The notes under the pieces were generated by a model. It saw nothing but the letters and a program-made list of their open reading frames with translations, did not search any database and was not told where the DNA came from. The position numbers and the translations under genes are program-made. From Bacillota bacterium (lineage in GTDB: Bacteria; Bacillota; UBA4882; UBA8346), in the NCBI GenBank assembly GCA_023400055.1, contig JAEXFN010000046.1, positions 1 to 64,000 of the forward strand: a stretch of 64,000 nucleotides of DNA. The letters run 5' to 3'. Shown here piece by piece: positions 38,143 to 47,152 of this stretch; position 1 is the first letter of the stretch; every line of letters starts with the position of its first letter.

Positions 38143-38709
38143 TTATTGTCCTTGCGACCAGACCTTGAAACGGTCTACGATGACCTCGGCGACTTCTTCC
38201 GGGGTTTGATGGGTCGTATCGATGATCAAGTGATAGTTGTGGGGATCGGTGCAGTCGATGCCGTATTTCTTCAAATAGCGTTGTTTTTCACTCTGATGGC
38301 GGGCCAGGATCTTTTGCATCGCCTCATCGACCGAGGCATATTCTTCGGCGTCGCCGCGGCGGTGATCATTGAAGATCCGGGTCGCAGCGGCCCGGGGATC
38401 GACGGTCAGATGGACCTTAAACGAATGGGGCACGAAATACCAGCCGAGCCGGGAATCGAAGATGATGGGTTCCGGCGCCTCGCCCATCCGGGCCATGGCC
38501 TCGTCCATTTCTTCATCGAGCGGATGGGTCTCCGAGTAGCGGTTGAGTTCAAGGATGGTCATCTTGCGGTCCTCGGCCAGTTTCCGCCAGGCTTCTCCCA
38601 TGGAATATATGCGAAACTCCGGCAGCTTCTGCAGCAGCAGTTTACAAACCGTACTCTTGCCGCTCCCCAGATCCCCGGAGACGGCAATTTTTAAATTAAC
38701 GTCGGTCAT
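38143..38709 (-). CDS. Cytidylate-kinase-like (Cmk2/AAA) P-loop protein
   Basis: 188 residues. P-loop SGDLGSGKST at residues 11-20 is followed by the YSMGEAWRKLAEDR helix and IIFDSRLGWYFVPHSFKVHL (nucleotide-binding Arg), a lid with ATRIFNDHRRGDAEEY, and a C-terminal YHLIIDTTHQTPEEV strand. This is the layout of archaeal-type cytidylate kinase and its bacterial relatives. The substrate may be CMP or another nucleotide; the main Cmk could be elsewhere. It has its own terminator and no operon partner. Confidence 0.8.
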   Translation of the reverse strand: MTDVNLKIAVSGDLGSGKSTVCKLLLQKLPEFRIYSMGEAWRKLAEDRKMTILELNRYSETHPLDEEMDEAMARMGEAPEPIIFDSRLGWYFVPHSFKVHLTVDPRAAATRIFNDHRRGDAEEYASVDEAMQKILARHQSEKQRYLKKYGIDCTDPHNYHLIIDTTHQTPEEVAEVIVDRFKVWSQGQ

Positions 38710-38839
38710 TTTGGCTCCTGAATACTTAATTTTATTACAATTTTACTAAGAGATTAAGAAAATGGCAAGAATTTAAATTGGCCGGACTCCCTTAGGATTG
38801 ACTCAGCTTGTGAAATTAATCCCGGCGAAGCCTCTTCTA

Positions 38840-38868
38840 TTGACAGTCATCCCGAATTGAGCTATTTT
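38840..38868 (+). promoter_or_regulatory. Strong promoter-like pair with no gene behind it
   Basis: TTGACA at 38840-38845 and TATTTT at 38863-38868 with a 17-base spacer, pointing right into the palindromic element at 38954. The next gene on this strand is serS, about 600 bases away with a promoter of its own. Confidence 0.4.
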
Positions 38869-38953
38869 TAAGGGGTATTGGCAAAAATCGGGCCCGTAGA
38901 AGTTATTTGTTATTTAATTTTTTAATTGTAAAGTAACTTAGTAGACGGAGGAT

Positions 38954-39080
38954 AAACCGAACTCACCCCCCAGTTAATTTGGTGTTTTTTGATTGGCCCT
39001 ACTTTCCCCCTCTCTTTTTAGGTGATTTATCAGGCCGTCTTGTCAGAAAGAGAGGGGGAGCCAGGGGGTGAGTTCGGTTT
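38954..39080. repeat. Long nested palindromic element, possibly mobile
   Basis: The outer arms AAACCGAACTCACCCCC (38954-38970) and its complement (39064-39080) are perfect over 17 bp. The inner arms CCCCCTCTCTTT (39006-39017) and AAAGAGAGGGGG (39047-39058) are perfect over 12 bp. The element is 127 bp long and encodes nothing. Similar CTCACCCCC...GAGAGGGGG palindromes recur as dispersed intergenic elements in other bacteria, from memory; its copy number here cannot be judged from one window. Confidence 0.8.
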
Positions 39081-39256
39081 TGAAAACTGGCACGTTGAAC
39101 GTATTACTGACGAGGTTATTTCGGGATATTTTTATTTGCGGAGCTAACATAATCATCAGTTTTAATTCAATGAAATCGAGTCCCGGAGTTTAAAATATTA
39201 CCGGAAGCGGATCGCTTGCCGAGGGACGCGGGAATAATGATAAATGAAGGGCGGAA

Positions 39257-39285
39257 TTGCCATTTCAGTTTAATTAATCTATAAT
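39257..39285 (+). promoter_or_regulatory. serS promoter
   Basis: TTGCCA at 39257-39262 and TATAAT at 39280-39285, spacer 17. The leader of about 180 bases holds no T-box consensus, unlike many Firmicutes serS leaders. Confidence 0.7.
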
Positions 39286-39472
39286 GAATGAGGAACTTTA
39301 AAAGCCAGGTGATAGAGTCGCTTCAATTGGAAAATCGCTTTGCAAGTTCTAAAACGACTTTATCCTTAGCTTTTCTGAGCTTTTGGGATCACTCTGACCT
39401 TCGGCAGGGTTTATCACAACGCTTTTAGGCGATGACGGAACAGATCCCTTGAAAATAAAGGAGTGGCTACTG

Positions 39473-40747
39473 ATGCTCGATATTAAACTGGTAAGAACCG
39501 AACCGGAAAAAGTTCGGGCCGGCATGGCGAAACGCGGCGCGAAAGTGCCGCTGGATGAATTTTTGGCCTTGGACGAGGAGCGCCGCAAAGGGTTAGCCCA
39601 GGTCGAACAGTTGAAAAACCGCCGCAACGTGGTATCCAAAGAGGTAGGCCGCCTGAAGTCCCAAGGCCAGGACGCTTCGGCCATCATCCGGGAGATGCAG
39701 GAGGTCGGCGAGCAGATCGGCCGGCTGGATGGGGAGATTCGGGAGATCGAAGAACGGTTGCAACAGATCCTATTGGTGATCCCCAACCTGCCCCACGAAT
39801 CGGTGCCGGTGGGCAAGGATGAGACCGAAAACAAGGTCGTCCGGACCTGGGGCAAACCGCGCCAGTTCGATTTCGAGCCGAAGACCCACGACGAAGTCGG
39901 CGTCGCCCTGGGGATGATGGATTTCGAACGGGCCGCCAAGATCAGCGGCGCCCGGTTCGTGGTCATGCGCCGGTGGGGCGCCCGTCTGGAACGGTCTTTG
40001 TTCAACTTCATGCTGGATCTGCATACCCGGGAACACGGTTACACGGAGATTTTCCCGCCTTTCCTGGTCAACCGGGCTTCGATGATCGGTACGGGCCAGC
40101 TCCCCAAGTTCGAGGAGGACATGTTCAAATGCACGCCTGGCGATTTTTATATGATCCCCACCGCTGAGGTACCCGTAACCAACTTGCACCGGGATGAGAT
40201 CCTGGAGGCCGAGGCCCTGCCGATCAAGTATGCGGCCTACACTGCGTGCTTCCGGGCCGAGGCCGGTTCCGCCGGAAGGGATACCCGCGGGATCATCCGT
40301 CAGCACCAATTCAATAAAGTGGAGCTGGTCAAGTTCACCAAACCGGAAGCTTCATACGCCGAACACGAGACACTGGTCCACGACGCCGAAGCGGTGCTGC
40401 AGGCCCTGGGCCTGCCCTACCGGACGGTCTTGTTGTGCAGCGGCGATCAGGGCTTTTCGGCCGCCAAATGTTATGATCTGGAGGTTTGGCTGCCCAGTTT
40501 CCATACCTACCGGGAGATCTCCAGTTGCAGCAATTTCGAGGATTTCCAGGCGCGCCGGGCTAACATCCGCTACCGGCCGGCGGCCGGGGCCAAACCCGAG
40601 TTCGTGCACACCCTGAACGGTTCCGGCGTCGCCGTCGGCCGCGCCGTGGCCGCCATTTTGGAAAACTACCAAAATGCCGACGGCAGCGTCACAGTGCCCG
40701 AGGCGCTCCGGCCTTACCTGGGAACCGATCGGATTGCAGCTGAATAA
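39473..40747 (+). CDS. serS: Seryl-tRNA synthetase
   Basis: Class II synthetase, 424 residues from the ATG at 39473, which has AAAGGAG upstream (the open frame to 39449 is not needed). The N-terminal coiled-coil arm that holds tRNA-Ser is rich in Glu/Lys/Arg (about residues 30-100). Class II motif 2 is CFRAEAGSAGRDTRGIIRQHQ and is preceded by the PTAEVPVTN segment; motif 3 is NGSGVAVGRAVAAILEN. Its position between pdxST and dnaX follows B. subtilis. Confidence 0.97.
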   Translation: MLDIKLVRTEPEKVRAGMAKRGAKVPLDEFLALDEERRKGLAQVEQLKNRRNVVSKEVGRLKSQGQDASAIIREMQEVGEQIGRLDGEIREIEERLQQILLVIPNLPHESVPVGKDETENKVVRTWGKPRQFDFEPKTHDEVGVALGMMDFERAAKISGARFVVMRRWGARLERSLFNFMLDLHTREHGYTEIFPPFLVNRASMIGTGQLPKFEEDMFKCTPGDFYMIPTAEVPVTNLHRDEILEAEALPIKYAAYTACFRAEAGSAGRDTRGIIRQHQFNKVELVKFTKPEASYAEHETLVHDAEAVLQALGLPYRTVLLCSGDQGFSAAKCYDLEVWLPSFHTYREISSCSNFEDFQARRANIRYRPAAGAKPEFVHTLNGSGVAVGRAVAAILENYQNADGSVTVPEALRPYLGTDRIAAE

Positions 40748-40770
40748 GGAAACACAGCGCGCTATTCATC

Positions 40771-40811
40771 GAAGAAGCCATTCGTCCGCACCGGGCGAAC
40801 GGCTTCTTTTA
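40771..40811. terminator. Bidirectional terminator between serS and the CapA gene
   Basis: GAAGAAGCC at 40771-40779 pairs with GGCTTCTT at 40801-40808 with a further inner helix (TTCG with CGAA), followed by TTATTT. It ends on the stop codon of the convergent gene and could serve both. Confidence 0.8.
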
Positions 40812-41900
40812 TTTACGGATTTCGATCGTCCCAATATCGTCACGATAATGGATAACCGTCTTAAACTCTGCCGAGCGTTTCCGCAAGTCATGGATGACCC
40901 GTTCGGCGTCGGGGCCGTGGCGGAGCTGAGTCTGGAAAGCCACTTGGTAATTATCGACGTTGACTGGATAAAGCTTAGCTCGGACGGGACCCCGCCGGTC
41001 GAAATCAACCGCCAGGATGATACTGTCGCTGCATTGCCGGGAGTAGGAGGCAAAGAGAAAATTCCCCAAGCTATAAGCGATAAGACCCCCGTGATATACC
41101 TCCAGTCCCTGCAAAACATGGGGATGATGCCCGACCACCAGCGCGGCGCCGGCATCAATGCACCAGTGAGCGAAGTCCTTCTGGTACGCCAAGGGCGCGG
41201 TCTTAAGCTCCTCACCCCAGTGAAAGGCGACGATGACCTCATCGGCGACCGTTTTGGCCTTTTGAATATCCGCGGTAAAGATGGCGGGATCGCCGTGGGC
41301 GGTACCCGGACGGCTGGCGGTGGCCCAAAATTCCGCCGGAAAGGTTTGGGAGTAGGCGAGGAAAGCGAAGCGCCGCCCGTCATTACCGGTGAGAACCACG
41401 GCCTTCCGGGCCGCCGCTTGATTCATCCCCGCCCCGGCGTGGGCGATATGGGCCTGCCGCAAAGTGAATAGAGTATCTTCCAGCCCCAATGGGCCGTAAT
41501 CCAGCATATGATTGTTGGCGAGCGTGACCAGATCGAAACCCGCGGCGACCAGGCTTCGGACCGTTCGGGGATCCGAGCGCAGCAACCATTTCTTGGGAAC
41601 ATAGACCGAGCCGCGACCGGTAAAGGGACTTTCCTGATTCCCAAACAGAAGGGTCGCCGATTGCAAAACCGCTTTGGTACCGGCCCACGGGTATCCCGGA
41701 TCGGCGATTAAACGTTTCTCGATGCCGCTGAAATTCAGATCGCCCACTGCCATCAGCCGGTTCAGCGACCGGCTGGGTTGCAGCCCAATGGCAGCTGCGG
41801 TCCCGGGGCGTCGCGTATCGCTGTCCGTTCCTAGGCCCGTGCCACTATGGAAAAGAATCAATAGAAGCAAAAAGATTATCAGTGATTGCTTAATTTTCAT
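40809..41900 (-). CDS. CapA-family metallophosphatase-like protein, exported
   Basis: 363 residues with a signal peptide (MKIKQSLIIFLLLLILFHSG). The CapA/PgsA domain has the metal motifs MAVGDLNFSG, TLANNHMLDYG, VAFHWGEE and the double His in VVGHHPHVLQG. CapA proteins are needed for poly-gamma-glutamate capsule export in Bacillus, but many bacteria have stand-alone members of unknown role. No pgsB/C genes are present here, so a capsule function is not supported. Confidence 0.88.
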   Translation of the reverse strand: MKIKQSLIIFLLLLILFHSGTGLGTDSDTRRPGTAAAIGLQPSRSLNRLMAVGDLNFSGIEKRLIADPGYPWAGTKAVLQSATLLFGNQESPFTGRGSVYVPKKWLLRSDPRTVRSLVAAGFDLVTLANNHMLDYGPLGLEDTLFTLRQAHIAHAGAGMNQAAARKAVVLTGNDGRRFAFLAYSQTFPAEFWATASRPGTAHGDPAIFTADIQKAKTVADEVIVAFHWGEELKTAPLAYQKDFAHWCIDAGAALVVGHHPHVLQGLEVYHGGLIAYSLGNFLFASYSRQCSDSIILAVDFDRRGPVRAKLYPVNVDNYQVAFQTQLRHGPDAERVIHDLRKRSAEFKTVIHYRDDIGTIEIRK

Positions 41901-42219
41901 GGCCTGTCCGGTAAATCATCATTTTAAATTTTTTTGATCCATAATTTAATTATATTCGCTTAATAATTCAATTTTTTAGAACGAGAATTTAATTATGAGA
42001 TTCATTTCTTGGGCAATTATTTAATTTTTAATGGTGAATCGGCTGGCGTCCACCCTGACAATACTATGGCATAGTCGTCAACGGCTGTCAAGTTTGGGGA
42101 GAATTGGCCGCGTCCTGCCGGTTGGCTGTTCAAATTCATCCATTTGCAAGGGTTTATTTTCATTTGAAGGGTTTATTCAAGAAACGATTGGGGAAAATAA
42201 CCCCGAGGTGATTAACAAT
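41901..42219. other. AT-rich divergent region with repeated AATTTAATTAT
   Basis: Located between the leftward CapA gene and the rightward TM1266 gene. AATTTAATTAT occurs at 41943-41953 and 41986-41996, and a related ATTTAATT at 42019-42026, in a stretch much richer in A+T than its surroundings. The spacing is 43 and about 33 bp. They may be binding sites or simply promoter-type AT tracts. Confidence 0.4.
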
Positions 42220-42468
42220 ATGGCAGTTCCCTTGACCGTTATGGGTATTTTGGTCGATCACCGGGGTGAACATGCCCCAAGAGTTCAAGAAGTGATTACC
42301 CGCCATGGCTCGGACATTATTTGCCGGATGGGCGTGCCCAGTCCTTCGAAACGACAGGGCCTGATTACCTTAGTTTTTGAAGGAGATCCCTCGGGTATTC
42401 AACAATTCCGTCACGAATTGGAGGAGATATCCGGGGTCAACGTGCAAACCATGAGTTTTATCCAGTAA
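42220..42468 (+). CDS. TM1266-type iron-only hydrogenase system regulator
   Basis: 82 residues, a small ferredoxin-fold (ACT-like) protein. Landmarks are MGILVDHRGEHAPRVQEVIT, DIICRMGVPSPSKRQGLITLVFEG and a C-terminal GVNVQTMSF strand. Proteins of this family sit next to HydE/F/G maturation genes in other anaerobes. I start at 42220, where GAGGTGA lies 9 bases before the ATG; the open frame to 42031 is not family-like. No hydrogenase gene is in the window, so its partner must be elsewhere. Confidence 0.85.
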   Translation: MAVPLTVMGILVDHRGEHAPRVQEVITRHGSDIICRMGVPSPSKRQGLITLVFEGDPSGIQQFRHELEEISGVNVQTMSFIQ

Positions 42469-42636
42469 AGGCTTAGTCTTCCAATGTCTGTGCGGGTTGG
42501 CTATATAAGTCCAATTAAATCTCAGGTATGGATCATGTCCCGAAAGCCGACCATGATGGAAAATCAGAGGATTTGGGAGTGCAATCCTCATTGGATTGGG
42601 AATTTATTTCAGCCTATACGGAAAAGAAGGTGTAAC

Positions 42637-43539
42637 ATGAAAAAGGTGATCCTCTGGCTGAAAGCGATGCGGGCTTCGTTCTTTCCGACTTCTTTCATTT
42701 CGGTGCTGGTGGGCGCGGCGGTAAGTAGCGGCCAACATCAGGTGCGCCTGGGAAGTTTGGTCTTGGCGTTGATCGTCGTTGCCAGCAATCAGGCGGGGGC
42801 TAATCTGATCAATGACTATTTTGACGCCGTGGGGAGCGATCCCCTCAATCAGAATGCCACTCCTTTCAATGGGGGAAGCCGCCTGATTCAGCGGAAAATC
42901 CTGCCCCGCCACAGTTATTTGCGAGCGGCGCTAACCGCCTTTGCCATTGCTTTATTGACCTCGGCTGCACTCGCTTGGTCCTATCATAATGGTTTAATCT
43001 TCATTTTGGCGCTGACCGGCTCGTTGATCGGTGTGACTTACAGCGCCGGATTGACCAATGGGATGGGCCGGGGCTGGGGCGAGCTGGCGGTGGGGATCGG
43101 TTTTGGACCGCTGGCGGTACTCGGCAGTTATTTGTTGCAAACTAACTCCTTTGCTTGGAAAGCGGTCCTGGCGGGTGTGCCGGTCGGCTTTCTGATTATG
43201 GGGGTGCTTATCCTCAATGAGTTTCCGGACGTAGAGGCCGACCAGACCGCCGGCAAACGCAATTGGATAGTTCGCGCCGGTGGCGACCGCCAGGGATTAT
43301 GGGTCTATCTGCTGGTGATTACCTTCGCATATCTGGCGATTTCCCTGGGAGTTTTTACGGGAGTATTTCCGGGACGGATACTCATCTCCTATTTCTCAAT
43401 CCCTCTGGCGGTTTGGATCATTTTAAAGGCATGGGTTTGCCGGACCCGGGTCCCGGAATTGATCCCGGCTTTGGCGGGTAACGTTTTATTGACGGTATTA
43501 ACCGGTTTGCTGATCAGTTTGGGCTTTTGGGGACATTAA
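42637..43539 (+). CDS. UbiA-family prenyltransferase, MenA-like
   Basis: Membrane enzyme of 300 residues with about eight to nine hydrophobic segments. The two Asp-rich motifs that bind prenyl diphosphate via Mg2+ are NDYFDAVGSD and NEFPDVEADQTAGK. The closest family is 1,4-dihydroxy-2-naphthoate octaprenyltransferase (menaquinone synthesis), but no other men genes are here, so another acceptor is possible. The ATG at 42637 has GAAGGTG upstream. A terminator follows. Confidence 0.85.
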   Translation: MKKVILWLKAMRASFFPTSFISVLVGAAVSSGQHQVRLGSLVLALIVVASNQAGANLINDYFDAVGSDPLNQNATPFNGGSRLIQRKILPRHSYLRAALTAFAIALLTSAALAWSYHNGLIFILALTGSLIGVTYSAGLTNGMGRGWGELAVGIGFGPLAVLGSYLLQTNSFAWKAVLAGVPVGFLIMGVLILNEFPDVEADQTAGKRNWIVRAGGDRQGLWVYLLVITFAYLAISLGVFTGVFPGRILISYFSIPLAVWIILKAWVCRTRVPELIPALAGNVLLTVLTGLLISLGFWGH

Positions 43540-43563
43540 GTTTTGAAGTAAACCGGGACTGGG

Positions 43564-43592
43564 AGCTGTGGCAAAGGTGCGACAGCTTTTTT
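43564..43592 (+). terminator. Terminator after the prenyltransferase gene
   Basis: AGCTGTGGC at 43564-43572 pairs with GCGACAGCT at 43579-43587 (one mismatched pair), followed by five T. Confidence 0.8.
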
Positions 43593-43704
43593 GCGTTAAA
43601 AAACAGTAAAGAAGGTTCGAACGAGGTTTTTAAATTTTGATCGGGTAGAGGAGTTTCCGGCGCGGTTAGCGAATAAAAAAGTTACGAAATGTGGAGGAAA
43701 TACC

Positions 43705-45360
43705 ATGGAATATCAGACCCTCTACCGGCGCTGGCGGCCCGGAATCTTCAAAGATGTGGTCGGCCAGCAGCATGTAGTGACGACGCTATATCACGCCATT
43801 GAAAATCAACGGGTCGCCCATGCTTATTTGTTCACCGGACCGCGCGGCACCGGCAAAACCAGCATCGCCAAGATCTTCGCCAAGGCATTGAACTGTTTGG
43901 AGCCCCAAGGCGCCGAGGCCTGCGGCCATTGTTCCAACTGCAACCGGATCGGCGAGGGTACTTTTCTGGATGTGATAGAGATCGATGCCGCTTCCAACCG
44001 GGGAATCGATGAGATCCGGGACTTGCGGGAGAAGGTGCGCTTCGCCCCGGCGGAAGGCAAGTATAAAATATATATCATCGATGAAGTGCATATGCTGACC
44101 ACGGAAGCCTTCAATGCGCTGTTAAAAACCTTGGAAGAGCCGCCGCAATTTGTGGTTTTCATCCTGGCGACCACCGAGATCCACAAGATTCCGGTGACGA
44201 TCTTATCGCGCTGCCAGCGTTTTGATTTTAAACGGTTTACGGTGGCCGAGATCAAGGGGCGGTTGGCCCAGGTTTTAACCGCCGAGGGCGTGACGGACTG
44301 GTCGGAGCGGGCCCTGGAGCTCATCGCTGAAAATGCCGAAGGCGGGATGCGCGACGCCCTGGGTTTGCTGGAGCAGGTACTGGCCCATGGCCAGGGCCAT
44401 CTGGAGGAAGCGACGGTCCGGGCGATTCTGGGGTTGACCAGTGAAGAAGCGGTAGCGGCCATCACGGCTGCCGTAATCGGCCGGTCGACGGGCCAGGCTT
44501 TGGAAGTGCTGAACCGGGTCAATCAGGATGGCAAGGATATTTATCAGTTTGGCCGCAGTCTGGTGAATCATTTCCGCGATTTGTTGCTGGCCGAGGTCAG
44601 CGGCGCCGGAGACGGTCAGGTTGCTCCGGCTGAGCTGATGCAAGCTATCGAGGTATTGGCCGATGCTGCCTATGAGGTGAAACGCAGTCAGCAAAGCTCC
44701 CTCCCGTTGGAGCTGGCGCTGATCAAGTTGACCACTCCGGGTTTGGACTATGCGACCCTGGAGCGGCGTTTGGCCCGGCTGGAAAAGTTGTTGGAAGGTC
44801 AGTCCGTTGCGCCGCAAGGATCGTCCGAGCCGATGCGGAAGGTTCCCGCCCCGGCGGAACCGAAGGAAGAACTGGTAGCGATCCAGAGAACGATTCCGCC
44901 GCAACCGCCGGCGCAATCTCCGGTTCCGGCCCCGGAAGAGAAACCGCTGCGCCCACCGGCAGCGGCAGCGGCGGACGGGACCGCCAAACTGGACTGGGCC
45001 GCATTCCTGGAAGCGGTCAAAAACAAAAAAAGGACTTTAGCGGCTTTAATTCAGGAAGGAAAGCCGTTACAATGGGAAGAGGATCGCTTAACCGTCGGTT
45101 TGCCGCCGAATCTGAAATTTCATTTGGAAAACTTAAGTTTGCCCCAAAACCGGGAACTGCTCGAAAGCATTCTGCAAGAGGTTACCGGCAACACCTGCCG
45201 GATTCATTGTGTGCCGCTCACTGAGAATGCCCCGGAAGGAAAGCCCAATAAACCGCCGGCCCCGGCCGCGGTCCCCGAACCGTTGGCCAAGGCGCTGGCA
45301 ATCTTCGGCGGCGAAGCCCAGCCGATACCCAATTCGAAGGAGGATAAGAATAATGCCTAA
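43705..45360 (+). CDS. dnaX: DNA polymerase III subunits gamma/tau
   Basis: Clamp-loader ATPase, 551 residues. Walker A is GPRGTGKTS, the zinc knuckle has Cys in CGHCSNC after ALNCLEP, the DExx box is IIDEVHMLT and the sensor/SRC motif is ILSRCQRFD. The Pro/Ala-rich linker around residues 370-430 leads to a tau tail. No obvious frameshift slippery site was looked for in detail. GTGGAGGAAA precedes the ATG. It opens the conserved dnaX-ybaB-recR cluster and overlaps ybaB by 8 bp. The SRP RNA gene often upstream of dnaX in Bacillus is not seen in the 165-bp gap. Confidence 0.96.
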   Translation: MEYQTLYRRWRPGIFKDVVGQQHVVTTLYHAIENQRVAHAYLFTGPRGTGKTSIAKIFAKALNCLEPQGAEACGHCSNCNRIGEGTFLDVIEIDAASNRGIDEIRDLREKVRFAPAEGKYKIYIIDEVHMLTTEAFNALLKTLEEPPQFVVFILATTEIHKIPVTILSRCQRFDFKRFTVAEIKGRLAQVLTAEGVTDWSERALELIAENAEGGMRDALGLLEQVLAHGQGHLEEATVRAILGLTSEEAVAAITAAVIGRSTGQALEVLNRVNQDGKDIYQFGRSLVNHFRDLLLAEVSGAGDGQVAPAELMQAIEVLADAAYEVKRSQQSSLPLELALIKLTTPGLDYATLERRLARLEKLLEGQSVAPQGSSEPMRKVPAPAEPKEELVAIQRTIPPQPPAQSPVPAPEEKPLRPPAAAAADGTAKLDWAAFLEAVKNKKRTLAALIQEGKPLQWEEDRLTVGLPPNLKFHLENLSLPQNRELLESILQEVTGNTCRIHCVPLTENAPEGKPNKPPAPAAVPEPLAKALAIFGGEAQPIPNSKEDKNNA

Positions 45361-45673
45361 TATGCAACAAGCGATGAAGCAGATTCAAAAGATGCAGGCG
45401 GAGATGGCCCGCGTTCAACAGGAGCTGGAGAGCAAAACCGTAACCGCTACGGCGGGCGGCGGCGTGGTCAGCGTGGAAGTCTCGGGAAAACTGGAACTGA
45501 AAAAGATCGAGATCAGCCCGGAAGTGGTCAGCAGCGAAGACTTGGAAATGCTGCAGGACCTGATTACCGCGGCGGTGAACGAAGGGCTCAAAAAGGCCCA
45601 GGAGATGGCAGCCAACGACATGGCCAAAGTCACCGGGAACATCAATATTCCTGGTTTACCAGGCTTGTTCTAA
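45353..45673 (+). CDS. ybaB: YbaB/EbfC nucleoid-associated protein
   Basis: 106 residues. An N-terminal helix (MQQAMKQIQKMQAEMARVQQ) is followed by the strand TVTATAGGGVVSVEVSGKLEL, the typical YbaB dimer layout, with a Met/Gly-rich end. It binds DNA and is almost always next to dnaX and recR, as here. The ATG lies within the last codons of dnaX (8-bp overlap), with AAGGAGG upstream. Confidence 0.95.
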   Translation: MPNMQQAMKQIQKMQAEMARVQQELESKTVTATAGGGVVSVEVSGKLELKKIEISPEVVSSEDLEMLQDLITAAVNEGLKKAQEMAANDMAKVTGNINIPGLPGLF

Positions 45674-45675
45674 TC

Positions 45676-46272
45676 ATGCTCTATCCGCAACCCATGACCC
45701 GACTCATCCATGAGCTCGCCAAGCTTCCGGGAGTCGGGCCCCGCACCGCTCAGCGGCTGGCTTTTTATGTTTTAACTTTAACCGACGAAGAAGTAGGCAA
45801 GCTCGCCGAAGCCATTCTGGAGGCCAAGCATAAGATCGGATTCTGTGAGGTCTGTGGTCAACTCACCGAGACCTCTCCTTGCGCTACCTGTCAAGATCCG
45901 GCGCGGGAACAAAAACTGCTGTGCGTGGTGGAAGAGCCCAAGGATGTCATTGCGATGGAGAAAACCCGGATTTTTAAGGGATTGTATCATGTGTTGGGCG
46001 GCGCGATCTCGCCCTTGGAAGGGATCGGACCCGAGGATTTGCGGATCAAGGAGTTGCTTGAGCGGCTGCGGACCGGCCATTTCGAGGAAATGATCATCGC
46101 CACGGATCCGAATGTCGAAGGCGAGGCCACCGCGCTTTACTTGAGCAAGATCATCCATCCGCTCGGCCTGAAAATTACCCGGTTGGCACGGGGCTTGCCG
46201 GTCGGAGGGGATCTGGAATATATCGATGAAATTACGCTAGGCAAAGCTTTTGAAGGCCGTACGGAACTTTGA
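45676..46272 (+). CDS. recR: Recombination protein RecR
   Basis: 198 residues, acts with RecF and RecO in loading RecA at gaps. Helix-hairpin-helix KLPGVGPRTAQRLAFYV, zinc finger CEVCGQLTETSPCATC, then the Toprim domain with CVVEEPKDVIAME, the IIATDPNVEGEATALYL motif and the C-terminal Walker-B-like ARGLPVGGDLEY. It starts 3 bases after ybaB with only a weak ribosome site, so it is probably translationally coupled. Confidence 0.97.
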   Translation: MLYPQPMTRLIHELAKLPGVGPRTAQRLAFYVLTLTDEEVGKLAEAILEAKHKIGFCEVCGQLTETSPCATCQDPAREQKLLCVVEEPKDVIAMEKTRIFKGLYHVLGGAISPLEGIGPEDLRIKELLERLRTGHFEEMIIATDPNVEGEATALYLSKIIHPLGLKITRLARGLPVGGDLEYIDEITLGKAFEGRTEL

Positions 46273-46334
46273 TGTATAAAACTTCCTTCATCGACTCATA
46301 CTGGCTATAAGCTGGAAAGGTGGAGGAATGAAGC

Positions 46335-46637
46335 ATGAAGTCCAAAAAGAGAGATCCCCAAGGATTTTTGCGGCTGGGCTTGCGTAAAATGAACGAAGCG
46401 CTCCGCTGGAGCGACCCGGCGGTCGGCGACTATCCCGTGCCGGAGTTGGAGGAGCTGTTGGAGGACGCCCGCCGCGATTGGCGGTATGCCAAACTGTACT
46501 TCAACTGCGTCACCGAGCCGGATCTGATCGATCATGCCGTGATGAATCTGGCGGCGGCCGAAAAGAAATATATCTATCTCCTGAAGCAAGCCAAAGAGAC
46601 CGGTCTCTGTGTCGAACCGGCCATGCTCAATAACTGA
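46335..46637 (+). CDS. yaaL: YaaL-like DUF2508 protein
   Basis: 100 residues, soluble and helical, with a conserved central stretch ELLEDARRDWRYAKLYFN and AEKKYIYLLKQA. This family of unknown function sits between recR and bofA in B. subtilis too. GTGGAGG lies 9 bases before the ATG. Confidence 0.88.
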   Translation: MKSKKRDPQGFLRLGLRKMNEALRWSDPAVGDYPVPELEELLEDARRDWRYAKLYFNCVTEPDLIDHAVMNLAAAEKKYIYLLKQAKETGLCVEPAMLNN

Positions 46638-46764
46638 GCATAATCATTCAAATAACGAAACGCCGCGGGAACATCGGGAATCAAGCGGCAGTTTTTTAAA
46701 ATTTGGTCACCCGAGTAATGAAACCAGCCGCCCTCCAATAGAATGAAATGGAGGGGGGTTGTTT

Positions 46765-47031
46765 ATGTCTGCCGGAATGATCTTAACCTATCTCGCGGTG
46801 CTTATTTTGCTGTATTTGATCGGGAAAAGCTGTTGGAAACCGTTATTTCTGCTATTTCAGCTGTTGTTTCAAGGAGCCTTGGGGGCGCTCGGAATCTATC
46901 TGGCCAATTTCCTTTTGACCAACTGGCAGTTGGGAGTGGCGCTAAACCCTTACAATTCATTGCTGGTTGGTTTCCTGGGACTTCCGGGACTGGGTTTGGT
47001 TTTGGCGCTAAAATACTGGCTTCGCATCTGA
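46765..47031 (+). CDS. bofA: BofA-family sigma-K processing inhibitor
   Basis: 88 residues, two to three membrane segments, ending with the conserved NPYNSLLVGFLGLPGLGLVLAL stretch. BofA sits in the outer forespore membrane and holds back SpoIVFB cleavage of pro-sigma-K until late sporulation. The ATG at 46765 has GGAGGGG upstream. Its presence after recR-yaaL, as in Bacillus, is good evidence for a spore-former. Confidence 0.9.
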   Translation: MSAGMILTYLAVLILLYLIGKSCWKPLFLLFQLLFQGALGALGIYLANFLLTNWQLGVALNPYNSLLVGFLGLPGLGLVLALKYWLRI

Positions 47032-47152
47032 ATCCGGAAGGCTCTCGCAATTGGCAGAGAATGGAATCGCGGATTGACGTGGCGGGACAGACACGAAACG
47101 CAGCTTCCGGGCATAGAGTAAGTTAGAGGATTACCAAGCGGAGGTAAGAAAA

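Noticed and set aside
39286..39472. T-box leader for serS
   Set aside because: The leader length fits, but there is no GGGTGGNACCGCG-type motif and no terminator/antiterminator pair.
43540..43704. SRP RNA gene upstream of dnaX
   Set aside because: The gap is short and mostly taken by a terminator; no SRP Alu or S-domain motif is visible.
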